This document shows, one piece after another, positions 1 to 7,123 of a stretch of DNA of 23,495 bases; the stretch's first letter is position 1, and each line of letters opens with the position of its first letter. The notes under the pieces were generated by a model. It was not told the DNA's origin. It searched no databases and saw nothing but the letters and a program-made list of their open reading frames with translations. The stretch lies in assembly GCA_002317435.1 (NCBI GenBank), contig DCIQ01000205.1, positions 1-23,495 of the forward strand, written 5' to 3'. The position numbers and the translations under genes are program-made. Source of the DNA: Bacteroidales bacterium UBA1722 (lineage in GTDB: Bacteria; Bacteroidota; Bacteroidia; Bacteroidales; UBA932).

Positions 1-401
1 GTTTTAGGTGCACCGGTACGGAGAGAAGCCGTGATATCCTCGATGGCATGCATATGCCCTCTGGGAGAACAATAATCCTTGCTGAATGCATATCCGGCCC
101 AGAGGATTACCATATCGGGTCTCTCCTCAAGTACATCAACCGCAATGTTTCCATTGATTTCTGTCTTGAAGTCACACTTTTCAGTCTCTTTCCAAGTCTG
201 ATATTCTCTGGGATAGTTTTTCCCGAAGACTTCATTCCTGGATTCGATGCCTTCGATTTGAACCTTTTTGTTGTTGAATACACTTGCAAGTTCGGCACGA
301 CGTTCCATCAGAGCAGATACGGCTAATCCGAGGCAGAACACCACCACCATACTGGCCAGAAAAATTATCCAACGGGTTGTTGATTTGATTTCTTTGCTCA
401 T
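1..401 (-). CDS. nrfA: NrfA, ammonia-forming cytochrome c nitrite reductase, catalytic subunit (partial, 3' end beyond window)
   Basis: Periplasmic pentaheme enzyme that reduces nitrite to ammonium with six electrons supplied by NrfH. Translating from the ATG at 401 gives 133 residues before the window edge. They start MSKEIKSTTRWIIFLASMVV, a single N-terminal membrane or signal segment (about residues 11-31). The family's conserved N-terminal block follows: NEVFGKNYPREYQTWKET, then VDVLEERPDMVILWAGYAFS and SPRGHMHAIEDI, ending near LRTGAPK. The active-site CxxCK heme motif would lie just beyond the cut, so no heme motif is visible here. The gene follows nrfH by 26 bp in the usual nrfHA order and is presumably cotranscribed with it. 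The assignment rests on the conserved block and the neighbour, and both are strong. Confidence 0.93.
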   Translation of the reverse strand, partial: MSKEIKSTTRWIIFLASMVVVFCLGLAVSALMERRAELASVFNNKKVQIEGIESRNEVFGKNYPREYQTWKETEKCDFKTEINGNIAVDVLEERPDMVILWAGYAFSKDYCSPRGHMHAIEDITASLRTGAPK

Positions 402-427
402 AGGTCTATTGATTATGGTTTGTTATT

Positions 428-997
428 TTATTTATCAGATTTCGAAACAATATTCTGAAGCCATTCCGGTACGGGTGATGGCGGATACGGAACCAGGGCA
501 TCCGTAGTTGATGCCAAGCTGCTGCTGCGCGTATGTGGCACTTCGCGGTGACAGTCCCAACAAGCTTTTCCATCTCCCGTCTGCGCCATCATATAGTTGA
601 TGCGTCCGGTTTTGACAAACTCGTTATTCAACTGCTCGTGACAGCGGATGCAGTTCTCCATAATAACGGCTGAACTGGCTTCTTCCGCCCTTATTACATC
701 ATTTTCCGAACGTGTGATGAATTTTCCCACATGTTTCATTCCATCAGTGCCCTTGAATGTCCATTTCCGAACGGCGTTTTCGTGCGGGACATGGCAGTCA
801 TTGCAAGTAGCGTCCCGTCCATGTGAACTGTGCATCCATGTCGAATAGAAAGGGGCCATGATATGGCAGTTGACACATGCGGAAGGATCGTCACCAAGAT
901 AGGTATGAAAACGCAGTGTATAGAGGAAATACAAAGCCGCTCCGAGGAAAATACCTCCCAGTACGACCATAAATGTTCTGAAAGTGCCCGGTTTCAT
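428..997 (-). CDS. nrfH: NrfH, tetraheme quinol dehydrogenase subunit of nitrite reductase
   Basis: NapC/NirT/NrfH-family membrane-anchored cytochrome that oxidises menaquinol and passes electrons to NrfA. The 189-residue product has one N-terminal transmembrane helix (about residues 8-28). It has four CxxCH heme-binding motifs: CVNCH at 41-45, CNDCH at 65-69, CIRCH at 116-120 and CWDCH at 146-150. This matches the four hemes and the size expected for NrfH. It is the first gene of the nrfHA pair and is divergent from an AraC-type regulator. A Bacteroidetes -7-like box lies 18 bp upstream of its start. The base composition is lower in GC than the rest of the window. Confidence 0.95.
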   Translation of the reverse strand: MKPGTFRTFMVVLGGIFLGAALYFLYTLRFHTYLGDDPSACVNCHIMAPFYSTWMHSSHGRDATCNDCHVPHENAVRKWTFKGTDGMKHVGKFITRSENDVIRAEEASSAVIMENCIRCHEQLNNEFVKTGRINYMMAQTGDGKACWDCHREVPHTRSSSLASTTDALVPYPPSPVPEWLQNIVSKSDK

Positions 998-1014
998 ATT
1001 ATTCCGTATTTTTA

Positions 1015-1022
1015 CAAAGATA
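1015..1022 (-). promoter_or_regulatory. Candidate -7 box for nrfHA
   Basis: Read on the minus strand, these bases are TATCTTTG, a full match to the Bacteroidetes -7 consensus TAnnTTTG, 18 bp upstream of the nrfH start. I see no clear TTTG -33 element 19-21 bp further upstream, so the promoter may be weak or activator-dependent. An activator would suit a respiratory operon, but that is inference. Confidence 0.45.
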
Positions 1023-1056
1023 AAGCGTTTTTATATACATTTGTTATCCATATCGA

Positions 1057-1081
1057 CGGAATAGTGTTCCGAATACATGTA
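1057..1081. promoter_or_regulatory. Two small palindromes between nrfH and the AraC gene (candidate operators)
   Basis: Two dyad-symmetric elements lie side by side in the divergent intergenic region: CGGAA-N5-TTCCG at 1057-1071 and TACATGTA at 1074-1081. Both sit upstream of the nrfH -7 box and of the regulator start, where a transcription factor could act on either gene. Short palindromes also arise by chance in AT-rich DNA, and no known consensus is matched. Confidence 0.2.
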
Positions 1082-1128
1082 AATACGAATGACTTCGAAT
1101 ATGAAACGAGGAGTCCATACTACTGAGA

Positions 1129-1980
1129 TTGACAAGCTTATTAATTTTGAGGTTCAGGCTGAATATCAGATTGACGGCCAAGTATAATCTTTTGGACGAA
1201 CTTAGATTACAATCTGTCCATGACTGTCATTATCCGGCCAGAATCAATATGTGTATCCACGTGTTGTCAGGAAACGGACAAGTATTTGTCGATGATGTCG
1301 CATATCCCGTCCGTTCACCTTGTCTCATCGTCTATCTGACCGGACAGAATGTCGGGATACGTGTAGAGAGCCATAGTGCACTTATTAGATGTATGGCAGT
1401 CACTGACAGCTACATGAAAGACCTGAACCTCCATACTTTGAAATTCAATGACATCAGATACTTCATCATACGGAATCCAGTCATCCAACTGAGTCAGGAA
1501 CAGGTTGAAGACCTGACTATATTCAGTCATGTCATGCGGAGAAATTCCTCAAGCAATAATCCTAACAAGCTGGTGTGCGCAAAGTTAGCCACATTGACAT
1601 TATTTTATGGCCCTTTATATGATACTGTAATGAAACGGCAAGAGATAAAAACCAAAAGATGCCCTGCTCTTTCTTCACAGTTCTTCACACTCCTGAAAGA
1701 ATACTTTAGGACTGAACATAAACTTCGATTCTATGCTGACAAACTGGGAATATCGATTTCTTACCTGTATGACAGCATAACTTCCACAACTGGCAAATCC
1801 CCAGGATATTGGATCGACTACCAAATGGTTTCGTATGCCAGGAAAAACCTCGCCGATATGGAGCAGTCCATACTTCAAGTTGCATACAAACTGAATTTTG
1901 CCGGGCTTCCCCAATTCGGTAAATTTTTCAAGAAGCAGACAGGCCAAAGCCCTAGTGAATACAGGAAATCTTTACTATAA
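1129..1980 (+). CDS. AraC-family transcriptional regulator, 5' end probably frameshifted
   Basis: DNA-binding regulator with an N-terminal cupin-like ligand region (about residues 30-120) and a C-terminal AraC double helix-turn-helix (about 180-283). The second helix-turn-helix ends in the family signature, with GLPQFGKFFKKQTGQSPSEYR close to the C terminus. The open frame starts at a TTG (1129), and its first 20 residues are unusually basic and hydrophobic. In another frame, an ATG at 1101 opens a much more typical N terminus, MKRGVHTTEIDKLINF. That frame runs 28 codons to TAA (1185-1187), just where the long frame begins to look like the family. One extra base near 1182-1187 would explain both, so the intact protein probably started at 1101. 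Its ligand and targets cannot be read from the sequence. Divergence from nrfHA suggests, but does not show, that it regulates them. Confidence 0.8.
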   Translation: MTSLLILRFRLNIRLTAKYNLLDELRLQSVHDCHYPARINMCIHVLSGNGQVFVDDVAYPVRSPCLIVYLTGQNVGIRVESHSALIRCMAVTDSYMKDLNLHTLKFNDIRYFIIRNPVIQLSQEQVEDLTIFSHVMRRNSSSNNPNKLVCAKLATLTLFYGPLYDTVMKRQEIKTKRCPALSSQFFTLLKEYFRTEHKLRFYADKLGISISYLYDSITSTTGKSPGYWIDYQMVSYARKNLADMEQSILQVAYKLNFAGLPQFGKFFKKQTGQSPSEYRKSLL

Positions 1981-2119
1981 GTGTCACCTCTGCACACCAC
2001 AAAGTCAGTTGAGCACTCCCTCTTTACAGTTGATGTCATCGGGAAGCTGAGTTCTCCCCCAACCCACAAACATCCATATGGAAGGATTATTGAGACCTGT
2101 GATTTTTTCAGTGGCCTGA

Positions 2120-2734
2120 TTATCCGCAGTCAGCGATGGAGAACATCTTTTCGAGCCAGGGGATGATTTCCTGCTTCCGGGACCGGAGGATGCTGATGTA
2201 TTCATCCTGATTATGGATGCCGCACAGGGCCATCGTTACGGGGGCGGTGATTACGGGGCCGGCGACGAGGGAGATGGCATTTATCATCAGCTGGATTATC
2301 TCGTCGGGTTTCAGGCCGATATCGGCGAGCTGTGTCTTGAAGACGGAACCTTCCAGGAGGGTATCGAAGTCCACCTCCCGGATTATTACACTGGTGCTGC
2401 CCGAACTTTTGGCCATCTCATTGAAGATGAATCTGGCATTGTCCGGTTCGCAGAGGAGATAATCGGTATAGAAATCTATTATTTCCTGGACTTTCTCCTT
2501 CCAGGAGGAATCCGTCTCATCGAAGATCTGCTTCAGATAGGAGATATGGCTGCGGATGTTCCGGACCATCACCTCGTAGAAGAGGTGGACCTTGCTGTCA
2601 TAGTAATAGTTTATGAGGGCATGGTTCACTCCGGCCTCGTTCGCGATGTCCCGCATGCTCGCCGCTGCGAAACCTTTCTGGCTGAACACCTTGAATGCGG
2701 CATCCCGGATTAGCTTTTCTGTATCTGAAGCCAT
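2120..2734 (-). CDS. TetR/AcrR-family transcriptional regulator
   Basis: One-component regulator, usually a repressor, of 204 residues, the normal size for the family. The N-terminal TetR helix-turn-helix spans about residues 8-55 and is recognisable from AAFKVFSQKGFAAASMRDIA and AGVNHALINYYYDSK. The rest is the helical ligand-binding and dimerisation domain, whose ligand is unknown. It is the last gene of a three-gene minus-strand run after the outer-membrane protein and the small transporter, 6 bp behind the transporter. That context suggests it senses a substrate of the transporter or controls its own operon. A 12-bp palindrome over the operon's -33 box (3687-3698) is a candidate operator. 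Confidence 0.92.
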   Translation of the reverse strand: MASDTEKLIRDAAFKVFSQKGFAAASMRDIANEAGVNHALINYYYDSKVHLFYEVMVRNIRSHISYLKQIFDETDSSWKEKVQEIIDFYTDYLLCEPDNARFIFNEMAKSSGSTSVIIREVDFDTLLEGSVFKTQLADIGLKPDEIIQLMINAISLVAGPVITAPVTMALCGIHNQDEYISILRSRKQEIIPWLEKMFSIADCG

Positions 2735-2740
2735 AGGATA

Positions 2741-3097
2741 TTATTTTCTGGTCAGTACGAATATGCCTGTCAGTATCAGGGCCAGCCCTATCCATCTGGT
2801 GACAGGGATATTCTCGTGGAGGAGCATCGAACCTGCCAGCATGCCGATGACATAACTGAAACTTGAGACGGGATAGGCTATCGAGAAATCATAGTGTTTC
2901 AGGATATGCATCCACAGAATCACACCGGACAGCACCAGTGCGCCGCTGAGGATGAACGGCCAATTATGAAACAAAGAGTGGAAATACAGTCTGGTCCATG
3001 AAAACGCGGGCATGCGGTTCATGGCTATCTTCAGCGTGAGCTGGCCCGAAGCCGTCAGTGCACACTGAAGGAATGCGAGTGCGATAAATCTCAGCAT
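2741..3097 (-). CDS. Small four-helix drug/metabolite transporter (EmrE/ArnE-like, DMT superfamily)
   Basis: Inner-membrane protein of 118 residues with four predicted transmembrane helices: about residues 2-22, 40-60, 68-90 and 96-115. This is the size and topology of SMR/EamA half-size transporters, which act as dimers. The segment AYPVSSFSYVIGMLAG in helix 3 is typical of the group. The glutamate of true EmrE helix 1 is not seen; the equivalent region reads SGQLTLK. A lipid-linked sugar (ArnE/F-like) or general metabolite exporter is therefore as likely as a multidrug pump. I chose the ATG at 3097, 7 bp after the stop of the preceding gene, over an in-frame start at 3157 that would place 20 non-membrane residues inside that gene. 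Confidence 0.78.
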   Translation of the reverse strand: MLRFIALAFLQCALTASGQLTLKIAMNRMPAFSWTRLYFHSLFHNWPFILSGALVLSGVILWMHILKHYDFSIAYPVSSFSYVIGMLAGSMLLHENIPVTRWIGLALILTGIFVLTRK

Positions 3098-3104
3098 AGG
3101 GATA

Positions 3105-3611
3105 TCAGAACATGTACCGTACTGAAACGAACGGGATGAAGAAACTCTTGTAATCATCCAGGAATCCGCCTCCGTCCCCGAATTTCGGACCTATCACCGG
3201 GCGTACGTCCACAGATATCTGCATCGGGAACCAGAAAGTGTATTCGAGTCCCAGCTGGCCTGCGGCGCCCAGAAATCCGTACTGGTGCTTTTTCGTGTCG
3301 GTGATGCCTTCTTTCGTCTCATTTTTGGAATAACTGTAGTACCCGGCACCGATACCGACACCGCCATAGATGGCCCAGTCACCTTTGGTGGTCCATACTG
3401 GCGTGGCTATGATCCAGTCGTGCACGGCGTGGAGGGAGAATGATTTGAACCCGGCGGTACCGAGGTCCATTTCGATGAAATTTCCGTTGACGTAGTGCTG
3501 GTATGAAACTTCTGCTCCATATCCCAATCTGGCACCGAGGGACCTGGGCTGGGCATTCAGAACAGAAAGTGACGCGAAGACCGCGATGGAGAGGAGAATG
3601 ATTCTTTTCAT
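3105..3611 (-). CDS. Outer-membrane beta-barrel (porin-like) protein
   Basis: A 168-residue product with a Sec signal peptide (about residues 1-20, cleavage after LNA in SVLNAQPRS). The mature part alternates aromatic and glycine residues in strand-like segments, for example IYGGVGIGAGYYSYS and QLGLEYTFWFPMQISVDV. It ends in VRYMF, and a C-terminal phenylalanine is typical of outer-membrane barrels recognised by BamA. The length suits an eight-stranded barrel of the OmpA/OmpW-like kind. Its role (structural, small-solute channel or adhesion) cannot be told. It is the first gene of the run with the small transporter and TetR regulator, behind the best-formed promoter in the window. Confidence 0.75.
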   Translation of the reverse strand: MKRIILLSIAVFASLSVLNAQPRSLGARLGYGAEVSYQHYVNGNFIEMDLGTAGFKSFSLHAVHDWIIATPVWTTKGDWAIYGGVGIGAGYYSYSKNETKEGITDTKKHQYGFLGAAGQLGLEYTFWFPMQISVDVRPVIGPKFGDGGGFLDDYKSFFIPFVSVRYMF

Positions 3612-3665
3612 TTTGATATTACAGCAGGTTTAGGAGTTTCATGTGGCAGTCGGCCCCATGTGGCT

Positions 3666-3697
3666 CAAAGGTATGCTTTTTTAACCATTTGTACAAA
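3666..3697 (-). promoter_or_regulatory. Bacteroidetes-type promoter of the OMP-transporter-tetR operon, with overlapping palindrome
   Basis: On the minus strand a -33 box TTTG (3697-3694) is separated by exactly 20 bp from a -7 box TACCTTTG (3673-3666). This is a full match to the TTTG-N19-21-TAnnTTTG pattern. The -33 box lies inside a perfect 12-bp palindrome, ATTTGTACAAAT (3687-3698), a plausible repressor site. Transcription would begin about 50 bp upstream of the outer-membrane protein start. Confidence 0.68.
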
Positions 3698-3708
3698 TAT
3701 GTGCTCCG

Positions 3709-4479
3709 TCATCCTCTCACCTGGACCCGGATGCCGGCCTCTCTGAGGGGCGCGGCGATACGTTCCATATCATCGACGCTTACCTTTTCCAGTCCCGATT
3801 CCGGAGTCTCCCTGTCGATGGTGTACATCATCACCTCTCTCGGAGAGAGTTCCAGAACCAGAGCCTGCCAGGGGAGGACGAACCGCAGGGCGGTGCAGTC
3901 GATTTCAGTCCCTTTCCTGAGGAACATGGTCTGGAGGATGAAGTCTCCTCCGAATCCCTTCAGCCCCTCCTTCACCCTCTCCAGAGAGTAATCTCCGGAA
4001 GGCCGGTTGAGAGTCCGGAGGAGTCCGGGATCCGCACTGTCGATTTTCATTATGGGATTGTCGACCTTCCGCAGGGCCGCCAGAATCTCCGGACGGTGCA
4101 CCATAGTGGAGTTGGACAGGACGGAAACCTTCGCTTCGGGATAGAACCTGTCCCGGATGTTCAGGGTGAAATCGATGATGCGCGGGAAGTCGGGATGAAT
4201 GGTGGGCTCGCCGTTTCCCGAGAATGTGATGGTGTCCAGTTTCACTCCCCGGGAATGGAGTCCGGAGACGGTTTCTTCCATCCTGTCGCATACTTCCCGG
4301 AAAGAGGGAACCGCAGTGCCGGACGTCCTGCCGTCACGGTTCCACCCGCATTCGCAGTAGATGCAGTCGAAGTTGCATATTTTTCCGTTCACCGGCATCA
4401 GATTCACTCCCAGGGAGGTGCCGAGTCTGCGGCTGTGGATGGGACCGAATATTATATCTTGCCAGAGGATGGTGGACAT
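3709..4479 (-). CDS. Radical SAM protein of the COG0731 (TYW1-like Fe-S oxidoreductase) group
   Basis: A 256-residue enzyme expected to bind a [4Fe-4S] cluster and S-adenosylmethionine. The cluster motif is at residues 35-42, in KICNFDCIYCECGW, with a fourth nearby cysteine (44). A SAM-binding glycine/glutamate stretch follows at TFSGNGEPTIHPDF. The N-terminal FGPIHSRRLGTSLGVN block is characteristic of this group, which is related in sequence to the tRNA wybutosine enzyme TYW1. The substrate in bacteria is not known to me. It follows the DUF4296 lipoprotein gene by 6 bp and is probably cotranscribed with it. Confidence 0.85.
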   Translation of the reverse strand: MSTILWQDIIFGPIHSRRLGTSLGVNLMPVNGKICNFDCIYCECGWNRDGRTSGTAVPSFREVCDRMEETVSGLHSRGVKLDTITFSGNGEPTIHPDFPRIIDFTLNIRDRFYPEAKVSVLSNSTMVHRPEILAALRKVDNPIMKIDSADPGLLRTLNRPSGDYSLERVKEGLKGFGGDFILQTMFLRKGTEIDCTALRFVLPWQALVLELSPREVMMYTIDRETPESGLEKVSVDDMERIAAPLREAGIRVQVRG

Positions 4480-4485
4480 GGCGGG

Positions 4486-5097
4486 TTACTTTGATGAGGA
4501 ATCAGGGGCGTCATCAGGCTGTATGGCCGGGCTCGGCATGACGGGGGCCGCCTGTTCCAGACGGTCCAGATAATGTCTCAACGGGTTGTTCCTGTAGGAG
4601 AACACGGCGGAGGTGTCCCATATCGGGGAATCGGTCAGCATGGTGGTGTCCTTTTCGAAGAAGAGCATCTCCAATGCGCGCAGACGTGCGTCGGAACGGC
4701 TGCTGTCGCGGACTGCCGTCAGTACCGAATCCCGGAAACCGAAAACCGCCAATCTCCGCTCTTCTGCCTTTATGATGCTTTCCAGAGTCGCTTTTCTGGC
4801 TTCCAGATGACGGATGCAGACATCGAACACATCTTCGAATTTGTCGGGTCTCTTCAGGTATGTTTTCAGGGAGAAGTAGTAGTCTTCGACGGTGTACCCG
4901 TATTTTTCCAGTACGGGCTCATATATTTTCAGCGTGTCGGTGGACCTGTTGGCCTGACGGTTTTTCAGGATCGACTGGTCCAGAATATACATCTCTTCAT
5001 AGATATCCGCCATGGTGTCGGTCGGGATAACCCGCTCGCGCGAGCAGGAACTCCACAGAACGGAACAGAAGGATAATATCAGCAGCCATCGTCTCAT
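4486..5097 (-). CDS. DUF4296-type lipoprotein
   Basis: A 203-residue product with a lipoprotein signal peptide: MRRWLLILSFCSVLWSSC, lipobox ending at Cys18. It is therefore exported and lipid-anchored. The body is helical and charged. The N-terminal half (MADIYEEMYILDQS to VEDYYFSLKTYLKRPDKFEDVFD) matches the pattern I recall for the Bacteroidetes-specific DUF4296 family, and the C-terminal tail is rich in Pro, Asp and Ser. Function is unknown. It is the first gene of the minus-strand pair with the radical SAM protein and is divergent from the polysaccharide deacetylase gene. Confidence 0.75.
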   Translation of the reverse strand: MRRWLLILSFCSVLWSSCSRERVIPTDTMADIYEEMYILDQSILKNRQANRSTDTLKIYEPVLEKYGYTVEDYYFSLKTYLKRPDKFEDVFDVCIRHLEARKATLESIIKAEERRLAVFGFRDSVLTAVRDSSRSDARLRALEMLFFEKDTTMLTDSPIWDTSAVFSYRNNPLRHYLDRLEQAAPVMPSPAIQPDDAPDSSSK

Positions 5098-5117
5098 GAA
5101 GCGTGGTATTTAGGTCG

Positions 5118-5125
5118 CAAAGATA
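5118..5125 (-). promoter_or_regulatory. -7 box for the DUF4296 / radical SAM pair
   Basis: The minus strand reads TATCTTTG, a full TAnnTTTG match, 20 bp upstream of the DUF4296 gene start. It lies in a 72-bp divergent intergenic region that also holds a plus-strand box. No convincing -33 element is seen at the right spacing. Confidence 0.5.
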
Positions 5126-5136
5126 AATATTTCTAT

Positions 5137-5144
5137 TATTTTTG
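5137..5144 (+). promoter_or_regulatory. -7 box for the polysaccharide deacetylase / purD run
   Basis: The plus strand reads TATTTTTG, a full TAnnTTTG match, 25 bp upstream of the deacetylase ATG. It is the only well-matched promoter element seen ahead of the long plus-strand gene run. The TTTAGG around 5109-5114 is a poor -33 candidate at about 22 bp spacing. Confidence 0.5.
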
Positions 5145-5169
5145 CGTACTCAAATCGTATGTCTGGAAT

Positions 5170-5784
5170 ATGTTGGTGCGTCCCCCGGAATTCGTAAAGA
5201 GGATTTATCCTTCGTTCATCTGGAGATTTCCGGACGAGCGGGACGGAGTATATCTTACTTTCGATGACGGACCCTGTCCCGAGGTCACACCATGGGTGCT
5301 TGACGAACTGGACAGATACGATGCGAAGGCCACGTTCTTCGTTCTGGGGAAGAACGTGGAGATGTATCCTTCACTTTTCGCCGAGATCGTAAGGAGGGGG
5401 CATGCCGTCGGCAATCATTCCTACAGCCATGTTTCCGGCTGGCGGACCGACTGGATGACCTATCTGCACGACGTGGATACCGCGGACCAGCTGATACATT
5501 CGAATCTGTACCGCCCTCCGTATGCCAAAATCACCAGGAGACAGGCCGATGAACTCTCCGAACGCTACCATACGGTGATGTGGAGCGTCATCAGCAGGGA
5601 TTACAACTTCAGGATGACGGAATCCGCCTGTGCCGGGAATGTCCTGCCGCACATAGCTCCGGGGGAGATAGTAGTGTTCCACGACTCGAAGAAAGCTTCC
5701 AAGAACATGTGGTACACGCTGCCGTTGACGCTGGAGCGTATAGCGGAGATGAATCTGATTTGCAAACCGATAATTTTACCATAA
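5170..5784 (+). CDS. Polysaccharide deacetylase family protein (NodB homology, carbohydrate esterase 4)
   Basis: A 204-residue metal-dependent deacetylase, likely acting on N-acetylated sugars such as peptidoglycan or another surface glycan. All the NodB landmarks are present: TFDDGP with Asp32 and Asp33, the metal-binding HSYSH (His83, His87), RPPY (Arg115) and the late catalytic His in VVFHDS (His171). The usual motif-4 Asp-Trp is Asp-Tyr here (SRDYNF). No signal peptide or membrane helix is evident, unusual for a cell-wall enzyme, so a cytoplasmic or non-classically exported role is possible. It is the first gene of the plus-strand run, 43 bp ahead of purD. Confidence 0.88.
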   Translation: MLVRPPEFVKRIYPSFIWRFPDERDGVYLTFDDGPCPEVTPWVLDELDRYDAKATFFVLGKNVEMYPSLFAEIVRRGHAVGNHSYSHVSGWRTDWMTYLHDVDTADQLIHSNLYRPPYAKITRRQADELSERYHTVMWSVISRDYNFRMTESACAGNVLPHIAPGEIVVFHDSKKASKNMWYTLPLTLERIAEMNLICKPIILP

Positions 5785-5827
5785 CCTTAATCCCGCAAGT
5801 GCACGGGCTTACACTATAATCGTAAAC

Positions 5828-7123
5828 ATGAAAGAGACTCTGAACGTATTGCTGTTGGGCTCAGGTGGCAGGGAGAATGCCCTGGCCTGGAAAATGGCGG
5901 GCAGCCCGCTTCTGGATAAACTTTACTGTATGCCCGGAAATCCCGGAATGGAGAAAGTGGCGGTTCTCCTTTCAGGCAGGCCCACCGATTTCCCGAAGGT
6001 GGCGGAATATGTTACCCTGTACGGTATCGATATGGTGGTGGCGGGCCCCGAGGATCCGCTGGTGGAGGGGCTCAGGGACTATCTGGCATCCGATCCCGCC
6101 ACTTCCGGCGTTCTCTTCGTGGGACCCGACCGTTCCGGTGCAAGGCTCGAAGGCAGCAAGGATTTCGCCAAGGGTTTCATGGGCAGGCACGGAATCCCCA
6201 CCGCAGCCTACAGGACTTTCGATAAGGACAGCCTCTCCGAGGCAATAGAGTTTCTCGATACTCTCCGTCCTCCTTATGTGCTGAAGGCCGACGGTCTGGC
6301 CGCCGGGAAGGGGGTGCTGATAATCGATGACCGTCAGGAGGCCGTAAGGGAGCTTGAGGAGATGTTCTCGGGGAAGTTCGGGGATGCCGGTGCGAAGGTG
6401 GTTATCGAGCAGTTCCTCTCGGGCATCGAGTGCTCGGTGTTCGTACTCACCGACGGGGAGGATTATATGATATTGCCGGAGGCAAAGGATTATAAGAGGA
6501 TAATGGACGGGGACCTCGGGCTGAACACCGGAGGCATGGGTTCCGTTTCGCCGGTTCCGTTCGCCGACGGGGTGTTCATGAAGAAGGTGGAGGAGAGGAT
6601 CGTGAAGCCCACCGTGGCGGCGTTCGGGGCGGAAGGTATGGATTACAGGGGTTTCATTTTCATAGGGCTGATGAACTGTGACGGGGAGCCATACGTGATA
6701 GAATACAATGTCCGGATGGGGGATCCCGAGACCGAGGCCGTGATGCCCAGAATAGAGAGTGACTTGCTGTCCCATCTGAAAGCTGCGGCTTCGCGGACCT
6801 TGAAGGATGAAAAGCTTGAAGTGTCCGGGAAGACTGCCCTGACGGTGATAGCGGTCTCGGGAGGTTATCCCGGCAGTTATGAGAAAGGAAAGGTGATTTC
6901 CGGTCTCGATGCTCTGGAAGGGGTGACCCTGTTCCATTCGGGAACCGCCCGGTCCGCTGAAGGTGATGTCCTCACGGCGGGGGGGCGTGTGCTGGCAGTG
7001 GTCGCTCTGGAAGATGATCTGGAATCCGCCAGGGAAAAGGTATATTCCGAGATAGGGAAGATCTCTTTCGACAGGATGTTCTACCGTCACGATATCGGCT
7101 GTGATGTCGCGAAATATCTATAG
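5828..7123 (+). CDS. purD: PurD, phosphoribosylamine-glycine ligase (GAR synthetase)
   Basis: Cytosolic ATP-grasp enzyme of purine synthesis: phosphoribosylamine + glycine + ATP gives GAR. The 431-residue length is normal. Visible in order are the N-terminal GSGGRENALAWK loop, AGPEDPLVEGL, the linker FVGPDRSGARLEGSKDFAK, the ATP-grasp glycine-rich VLKADGLAAGKGVLI, EQFLSGIECSVFVL, GLNTGGMGSVSPVP and the metal-binding NVRMGDPETEAVMPR. The C terminus is the usual short beta-domain. Its 3' end overlaps the following membrane-protein gene by 20-23 nt. A purM-type gene lies one gene downstream, so two purine steps share the run. Confidence 0.97.
   Translation: MKETLNVLLLGSGGRENALAWKMAGSPLLDKLYCMPGNPGMEKVAVLLSGRPTDFPKVAEYVTLYGIDMVVAGPEDPLVEGLRDYLASDPATSGVLFVGPDRSGARLEGSKDFAKGFMGRHGIPTAAYRTFDKDSLSEAIEFLDTLRPPYVLKADGLAAGKGVLIIDDRQEAVRELEEMFSGKFGDAGAKVVIEQFLSGIECSVFVLTDGEDYMILPEAKDYKRIMDGDLGLNTGGMGSVSPVPFADGVFMKKVEERIVKPTVAAFGAEGMDYRGFIFIGLMNCDGEPYVIEYNVRMGDPETEAVMPRIESDLLSHLKAAASRTLKDEKLEVSGKTALTVIAVSGGYPGSYEKGKVISGLDALEGVTLFHSGTARSAEGDVLTAGGRVLAVVALEDDLESAREKVYSEIGKISFDRMFYRHDIGCDVAKYL

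Noticed and set aside
1981..2119. Terminator between the convergent AraC and TetR genes
   Set aside because: Only a short CCATATGG palindrome (2074-2081) and a T run not adjacent to any stem are present.
2005..2205. A 66-codon minus-strand frame extending past the tetR stop, with a coding-looking Trp-rich end
   Set aside because: It overlaps the 3' end of tetR in another frame, and the remaining ~45 residues match nothing I know.
5972..7090. A 372-codon minus-strand frame opposite purD
   Set aside because: Antisense shadow of a highly conserved gene with high GC third positions; His/Pro/Arg-rich composition and no family.
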